DNA from: Megamonas sp. UBA1796
Lineage (GTDB): Bacteria > Bacillota > Negativicutes > Selenomonadales > Selenomonadaceae
Direction: 5' to 3'
NCBI GenBank assembly: GCA_002319795.1
Contig: DCFU01000044.1
Span: forward strand, 1-64,000
Length of the DNA stretch: 64,000 bases
Shown: positions 60,259 through 64,000 of the stretch, one piece after another
Layout: each line of letters starts with the position of its first letter
Position numbering within the stretch: the stretch's first letter is position 1
Program-made: the position numbers and the translations under genes
The notes under the pieces: model-generated
What the model was told of the DNA's origin: nothing
The model's database searches: none
The model's input: only the letters and a program-made list of their open reading frames with translations

Positions 60259-61137
60259 TTAGCTCTTTTTCCCGTAAAGCCGTTCCTCTATACGCTTAGC
60301 CGTTGCCGTCACAGCCAGGCCGCCTTCCGAAGTCTCGCGAAGCGACCGCGGCAAGGCACGGCCAATCCGGTTCATCGCCTCAATGACCTCATCTACTGGA
60401 ATCACAGATTTGACTCCGGCAAGTGCCATGTCGGCTGCTACCATAGCATGCACGGCCGCAAAACCGTTACGTTTCACGCAGGGAACCTCTACGAGCCCGG
60501 CTACAGGGTCACAGGCAAGTCCTAAAAGGTTCTTGATGGCCAAAGCCACGCCCTGTCCAACCATCTCCGGCGTGCCGCCTGCCAACTCAACAAGCGCTCC
60601 GGCAGCCATGCCGGCTGCCGAGCCGCATTCGGCCTGACAGCCGCCTGCAGCTCCGGCAATCGAAGCGTTCTGCTCGATTACCATGCCTATACCCGCCGCC
60701 GTAAAAAGTGCTTCTACGATTTGCTCCTCCGCAGCTTTCTTTTGGGATGCGGCCGCAAAGAGCACAGCTGGTACAATACCACAGGAACCCGCCGTGGGGC
60801 AGGCCACGATTTTTCCCATGACCGCATTGACCTCACTGATTCCTACGGCATAAGCAGCGGCCTCCATAGCCGCCGAACCCGCATAGCTCGTATTGCGCTG
60901 CGCATAAATTCGCCTTGCATCACCGCCCGTAAGTCCGCTGATTGAATGCTCTTCGTTCTGGATGCCTCTTTGTATGGACTCCTTCATTACCTGCCAGTTC
61001 CGCTGCATTTCCTCCACGAGTGCCTCGCGCGAACGCTGCGAGGTATGCATTTCCCGCGCAATGACAAACGCATGCACAGGCAGGTTTTTCTCCTCCGCCA
61101 GAGCAATGAGCTCCGCTATGGAATTGAAATTTATCAT
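60259..61137 (-). CDS. sdaAA: L-serine dehydratase, iron-sulfur-dependent, alpha subunit
   Basis: Deaminates L-serine to pyruvate and ammonia using a 4Fe-4S cluster. The 292-aa protein carries the cluster cysteines: VACPTAGSCGIVPAVL near residue 135, GGCQAECGSAAGMAAGALVELAGG near 168, and LACDPVAGLVEVPCVKRNGFAAVHA near 210-230. Family features SIRRL-like N-terminal helices are present. GGGGTGA precedes ATG. It follows sdaAB by 14 bases, so the two are one operon; being oxygen-sensitive it fits an anaerobe. Confidence 0.94.
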   Translation of the reverse strand: MINFNSIAELIALAEEKNLPVHAFVIAREMHTSQRSREALVEEMQRNWQVMKESIQRGIQNEEHSISGLTGGDARRIYAQRNTSYAGSAAMEAAAYAVGISEVNAVMGKIVACPTAGSCGIVPAVLFAAASQKKAAEEQIVEALFTAAGIGMVIEQNASIAGAAGGCQAECGSAAGMAAGALVELAGGTPEMVGQGVALAIKNLLGLACDPVAGLVEVPCVKRNGFAAVHAMVAADMALAGVKSVIPVDEVIEAMNRIGRALPRSLRETSEGGLAVTATAKRIEERLYGKKS

Positions 61138-61151
61138 TTATACTCTCACCC

Positions 61152-61814
61152 CTATATAGCCGGTATATGGAAAGCGTTCTCCACCTCATAAACCTGGCGG
61201 CACTCTTCAACAACATCTTCCGGCAACACGTCATCAAGCTCTATAATCATCATGGCAGTCTCCCCGCGATTCTGGCGCGATACATGCATAAACGCGATAT
61301 TCATCTCATATCTGGACAGAATATTCGTTACCTGGGTGATTACACCCGGCTTGTCCCTATGGATCGTAATAAGTGCAGGATACTGTCCCGTAAGCTCAAC
61401 CTCATAGCCATTGATATTGGAAATAAGGATATTGCCGCCACCGATAGAAGCTCCCCGTATCCGCGCCACACGACCCGTAACACCGATGAGATAAATCACT
61501 GCCGTATTCGGATGTGCCCCGTCAAGGTTTACCGGCTGAAAACTATAGTCCAGCCCCTCACGCTTCGCTAGTATAAGCGCATCCCGTATACGTTCATCAT
61601 CTGGCAGGAAGCCTAATACCCCGGCGATGATTGCCTTATCCGTACCATGGCCGCGATAGGTCTGCGCAAAGGATCCATGCAGGTTAATCTCTGCCTTTAC
61701 CGCTTTTTCCCCCAGGATTTTTCCTGCCATGAGTCCCAGCCGCACGGCTCCAGCCGTATGTGAGCTCGACGGGCCGATCATGACAGGCCCTACAATATCA
61801 AAAACGCCACGCAT
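61152..61814 (-). CDS. sdaAB: L-serine dehydratase, iron-sulfur-dependent, beta subunit
   Basis: Partner of SdaAA. The 220-aa protein begins MRGVFDIVGPVMIGPSSSHTAGAVRLG, with the SSSHT phosphate-like motif at 16-20, GHGTDKAIIAGVLGF near 55, and a C-terminal ACT domain (about residues 148-220, PALITIHRDKPGVITQVTNILSRYEMNIAFMHVSR) that probably gives allosteric control. GGGGAA precedes ATG 61814. It is the first gene of sdaAB-sdaAA. Confidence 0.94.
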   Translation of the reverse strand: MRGVFDIVGPVMIGPSSSHTAGAVRLGLMAGKILGEKAVKAEINLHGSFAQTYRGHGTDKAIIAGVLGFLPDDERIRDALILAKREGLDYSFQPVNLDGAHPNTAVIYLIGVTGRVARIRGASIGGGNILISNINGYEVELTGQYPALITIHRDKPGVITQVTNILSRYEMNIAFMHVSRQNRGETAMMIIELDDVLPEDVVEECRQVYEVENAFHIPAI

Positions 61815-61845
61815 AGCAAATTCCCCATTCCGTCCAAAATAAAAA

Positions 61846-61885
61846 AGAGGCCTGCGCAGAAAACACTGCCCGGGTCTCTCTCCAT
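61846..61885 (-). terminator. Terminator after the desulfoferrodoxin gene
   Basis: A GC-rich imperfect stem around GGGCAG / CTGCGC is followed by a T run on the minus strand (AAAAAA at 61846-61851). Confidence 0.5.
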
Positions 61886-61888
61886 AAC

Positions 61889-62272
61889 TCAGATATCAGC
61901 TTTCCATAAGCCATGCAAATTGCAATATGCATAAGCAGCTACCGCTGTGTCATCCTCCGCAACGAAGAACACGGCCTCAGGTGCTTCCCCTGCTGCCATC
62001 ACATGGCGCTGTCCGCCTTTTTTCGTTTCCAGATAAATCCACTGGATAAGGTGCTCTGCTGTCATCGGATGTGCTACACTTCCAACCTTGACTGTGAGCT
62101 TATGCCCATCACGGGTAACGACCGGTACGTGCTTTTCCTGTGCCGCATCCGTCGTATTCGGTACCAGCTCTGTCATTGGCTGTCCGCAGCATGATAGCGT
62201 TCCGCCGCCCTCATGAATCAGCCCCACAATATTACCGCACAGCTTACAAACATAAAACTTTTTTTCTGCCAT
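61889..62272 (-). CDS. dfx: Desulfoferrodoxin (2Fe superoxide reductase)
   Basis: Reduces superoxide to hydrogen peroxide without making oxygen, an anaerobe's defence. The 127-aa protein has an N-terminal desulforedoxin-like domain with four cysteines (CKLCGN near residue 9, CCG near 29) and a C-terminal catalytic centre with ligands in KHVPVV, HPMTAEHLIQWI near residue 68-79, and the Cys-x2-His signature YCNLHGLW near 117-124. AAGGAGG precedes ATG 62272. It stands alone with a terminator. No rubredoxin reductase is beside it. Confidence 0.94.
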   Translation of the reverse strand: MAEKKFYVCKLCGNIVGLIHEGGGTLSCCGQPMTELVPNTTDAAQEKHVPVVTRDGHKLTVKVGSVAHPMTAEHLIQWIYLETKKGGQRHVMAAGEAPEAVFFVAEDDTAVAAYAYCNLHGLWKADI

Positions 62273-62355
62273 TGAAATTCCTCCTTATATAAAAATTTCA
62301 AACGAGCCTACCTTTATTTTACAAGTTGTACGAATATTTTGCAACTGTTTTCGAA

Positions 62356-62396
62356 AAATAAAAGAGGGATGCCACTTCGCAGTAACATTCCTCTTT
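62356..62396 (-). terminator. Terminator after dapA
   Basis: An imperfect 10-bp stem (AAAGAGGGAT at 62361-62370 with ATTCCTCTTT at 62387-62396) is followed by T-rich sequence on the minus strand. Confidence 0.6.
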
Positions 62397-62403
62397 AATC
62401 TGC

Positions 62404-63291
62404 TTACTTCAACAAACCGCGTTCCCGCATAGCCTGCCTGAGCCGTTCCAGATGTGCCTCTTCCATATCGCAGAGAGGCAGCCGCAGCGGACCTGCCGCA
62501 TAGCCCATAAGGCGCATAGCCGTCTTGATAGGAATGGGGTTCACCTCACAGAAGAGGGCATCTATAAGCTCTGAATACGCAATCTGCATATCCGAAGCTT
62601 CCTTTACCTTCCCATCGAAATACAGCTGGCACATCGCATGCGTTTCCCGTGGTGCAATATTAGAAAGCACAGAAATGACACCCTGCCCGCCCAGAGAAAG
62701 GATTGGCACAATCTGGTCATCATTGCCGGAATAAACCGCCAGTTCATCACCACAAGCACGGCGAATCCGCAGGATAGCCGAGAGATCTCCGCTGGCTTCC
62801 TTGACGGCCACGATATTCGGATGCTTGGCAAGCTTTGCATAAGTATCTATTTGAATACATACACCCGTGCGGGACGGCACATTATACATAATGATCGGAA
62901 TATGCACACGATCTGCTATAGCTGTAAAATGCTGAATCAGACCCCTCTGGGTACACTTATTATAATAAGGAGTCACAACCAGCAAAGCATCCGCACCGAC
63001 TTCTTCTGCATACTGCGAAAGCTGTACTGCATACGCCGTCTCGTTTGAGCCTGTGCCTGCAATAACCGGGACACGCCCATGGACCTTCTCCACAGCGAAC
63101 TTAATCGCCGCTTTATGCTCCTCATCCGACATCGTTGCCGACTCACCACTGGTACCCGTGATGACAACAGCATCCGTACCTTTGGCAATCTGATCCTCAA
63201 TAATCTTGGCAAGTTCAGGAAAATTGACCCCGTCTTCTGTAAAAGGCGTGATGATGGCAACGCCAGCGCCCCTGAATATTAGCTTCTTCAA
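62404..63291 (-). CDS. dapA: 4-hydroxy-tetrahydrodipicolinate synthase
   Basis: Condenses pyruvate and aspartate semialdehyde, the first step of the diaminopimelate/lysine branch. The 295-aa TIM-barrel has VAIITPFTEDGVNF near residue 12, the TGTSGESATMSDEEH motif near 44-58, the catalytic Tyr in IIMYNVPSRTG near 134, and the Schiff-base Lys in IVAVKEASGD near 162. TTG 63291 is chosen because GGGGG lies seven bases upstream and it gives the family-typical length; the frame stays open further upstream. Confidence 0.95.
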   Translation of the reverse strand: MKKLIFRGAGVAIITPFTEDGVNFPELAKIIEDQIAKGTDAVVITGTSGESATMSDEEHKAAIKFAVEKVHGRVPVIAGTGSNETAYAVQLSQYAEEVGADALLVVTPYYNKCTQRGLIQHFTAIADRVHIPIIMYNVPSRTGVCIQIDTYAKLAKHPNIVAVKEASGDLSAILRIRRACGDELAVYSGNDDQIVPILSLGGQGVISVLSNIAPRETHAMCQLYFDGKVKEASDMQIAYSELIDALFCEVNPIPIKTAMRLMGYAAGPLRLPLCDMEEAHLERLRQAMRERGLLK

Positions 63292-63347
63292 CTGTAATCC
63301 CCCTTGTAAATTCTTTATGTAAATTATTACATGTACCCTGCATAAAG

Positions 63348-64000
63348 TCAATCCATGATGGACACGAGTTTAGCGAAAAGTTCCGCATTCTGTTTGAGCT
63401 TTTCTTCACCGCCAAAAACACAGAGAATATCCTGCTGCATGCAGGCATCTACGACTTCGGCCAACGCACGGATATCCTGCTGGCGCGTTGCGAGGATTTC
63501 ATTGCGTGTCTGCTGACGATCCTGCTGCGTGATTTTCCGCAGCCAGCAGGCAGCCGCCCGGCTTCCCTTCATCTGCGGTGTAAGCGGCATATCCACGCCG
63601 CTCATCGTGCCGATGACATATTTATCCATCTCACGCTCCGAAACATCGAACTGGCGCAGATAAGCCGCCGTACCATCAAAAACATCCAATGTTTCCTTGA
63701 GATTTGGATCCCGGTACGAACCAAAAAGCATCACGCCGCTGCGGTTGAACTGTGTAAACGCTCCATAAGCGCCTCCCTGTACCCGGATGCGGGTCCAAAA
63801 ATAATCATACCGCAGAATCGTCTCCAGCACATGCATGCTCCCCGTAAAATGATGCCCCAGCGCAAGGAAATTTGCCCCCTTGCCCACATACTGCACCCGG
63901 CTTGCCGAGGAAAATCCCTCATTGGCCTTAGAAAGCTCCCAATGGTAAACGGCTGGTGCATATTTCTCTGCACCCAAGGCCTTAACAAACGGCCGGAAGT
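63348..64000 (-). CDS. M16C (presequence protease-like) peptidase, C-terminal part
   Basis: The frame is open at the right edge, so only the last 217 codons are present. The segment has GKGANFLALGHHFTGSMHVLETILRYDYFWTRIRVQGGAYGAF near the start, the Arg-x3-GGAYG substrate-binding region of insulinase-type peptidases, and YVIGTMSGVDMPLTPQMKGSRAAACWL, as in the C-terminal module of M16C enzymes (PreP/Cym1-like). The catalytic HxxEH would be in the missing N-terminal half. It lies 57 bases upstream of dapA and may be cotranscribed. Likely degrades peptides. Confidence 0.82.
   Translation of the reverse strand, partial: FRPFVKALGAEKYAPAVYHWELSKANEGFSSASRVQYVGKGANFLALGHHFTGSMHVLETILRYDYFWTRIRVQGGAYGAFTQFNRSGVMLFGSYRDPNLKETLDVFDGTAAYLRQFDVSEREMDKYVIGTMSGVDMPLTPQMKGSRAAACWLRKITQQDRQQTRNEILATRQQDIRALAEVVDACMQQDILCVFGGEEKLKQNAELFAKLVSIMD

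Noticed and set aside
1..64000. CRISPR array, tRNA, rRNA, transposase, integrase or phage genes
   Set aside because: I saw no regularly spaced direct repeats, no cloverleaf-like or rRNA-like sequence that I could recognise, and no mobile-element protein. A dedicated tRNA search could still find one I missed.

Overview
The window reads as chromosomal DNA from an anaerobic diderm Firmicute of the Negativicutes, most likely Selenomonadales. Protein families and gene orders are clostridial: FapR-controlled fab cluster, SpoVS, RNase Y-YmdB, T-box and TPP riboswitches, and iron-sulfur L-serine dehydratase. An RND pump with a periplasmic adaptor and an AMIN-type amidase imply an outer membrane. LarBCE, 2Fe desulfoferrodoxin, an MqnA homologue and SdaAA/SdaAB fit an anaerobe. 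The genus assignment is inference. No rRNA, tRNA, CRISPR array, transposase, prophage or plasmid gene was recognised. Most genes lie on the minus strand.

Layout. 1-469 is gene-free and packed with inverted repeats. 470-3636 (minus) holds guaA and recA-recX; the recA promoter carries a LexA-like site. 3757-8160 (minus) is an RND pump and adaptor, divergent from a MarR regulator with a strong palindrome between them, followed by a 2-hydroxyacid dehydrogenase. 9904-11771 is a metallo-beta-lactamase-fold protein coupled to a radical SAM protein. 11837-20400 is the fatty acid block fapR-plsX-fabH-fabK-fabD-fabG-acpP, then a second FabK-like flavoprotein, fabF and rnc; a FapR box overlaps the start of transcription. 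20533-24128 is larB-larC-larE-yceD-rpmF. 24223-25808 is rsmD-coaD plus a coiled-coil protein.

25987-36555 is a mixed housekeeping stretch: DUF4127, a PHP phosphoesterase, a P-loop/Gls24 fusion, SpoVS, ymdB, an unrecognised gene, rny, mqnA, a LysR/YeiH divergent pair, a zinc-ribbon membrane protein and a cold-shock gene with a structured leader. 36726-49466 carries dtd, a PanE homologue, a membrane-anchored hydrolase, a PocR-domain chemoreceptor, leuA behind a T-box, a universal stress protein, thiC behind a TPP riboswitch, cfa, a GerMN lipoprotein, an AMIN amidase and a HAD phosphatase.

49687-57821 is a full argCJBDFGH operon running from glutamate toward arginine, with a candidate ARG box at its promoter. 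58001-64000 has a GT51 glycosyltransferase, an exported protein, a nitroreductase, sdaAB-sdaAA, desulfoferrodoxin, dapA and the C-terminal part of an M16C peptidase cut by the window edge.

No clearly new multi-gene system stands out. The most interesting leads are the inverted-repeat element at 212-464, the lar genes without larA behind a promoter with a palindromic spacer, the P-loop/Gls24 fusion, the unrecognised gene between rny and ymdB, the dehydrogenase with a non-lactate specificity loop, and the paired FabK-type enzymes. Several starts were moved to TTG or GTG codons because only these have well-placed ribosome binding sites.
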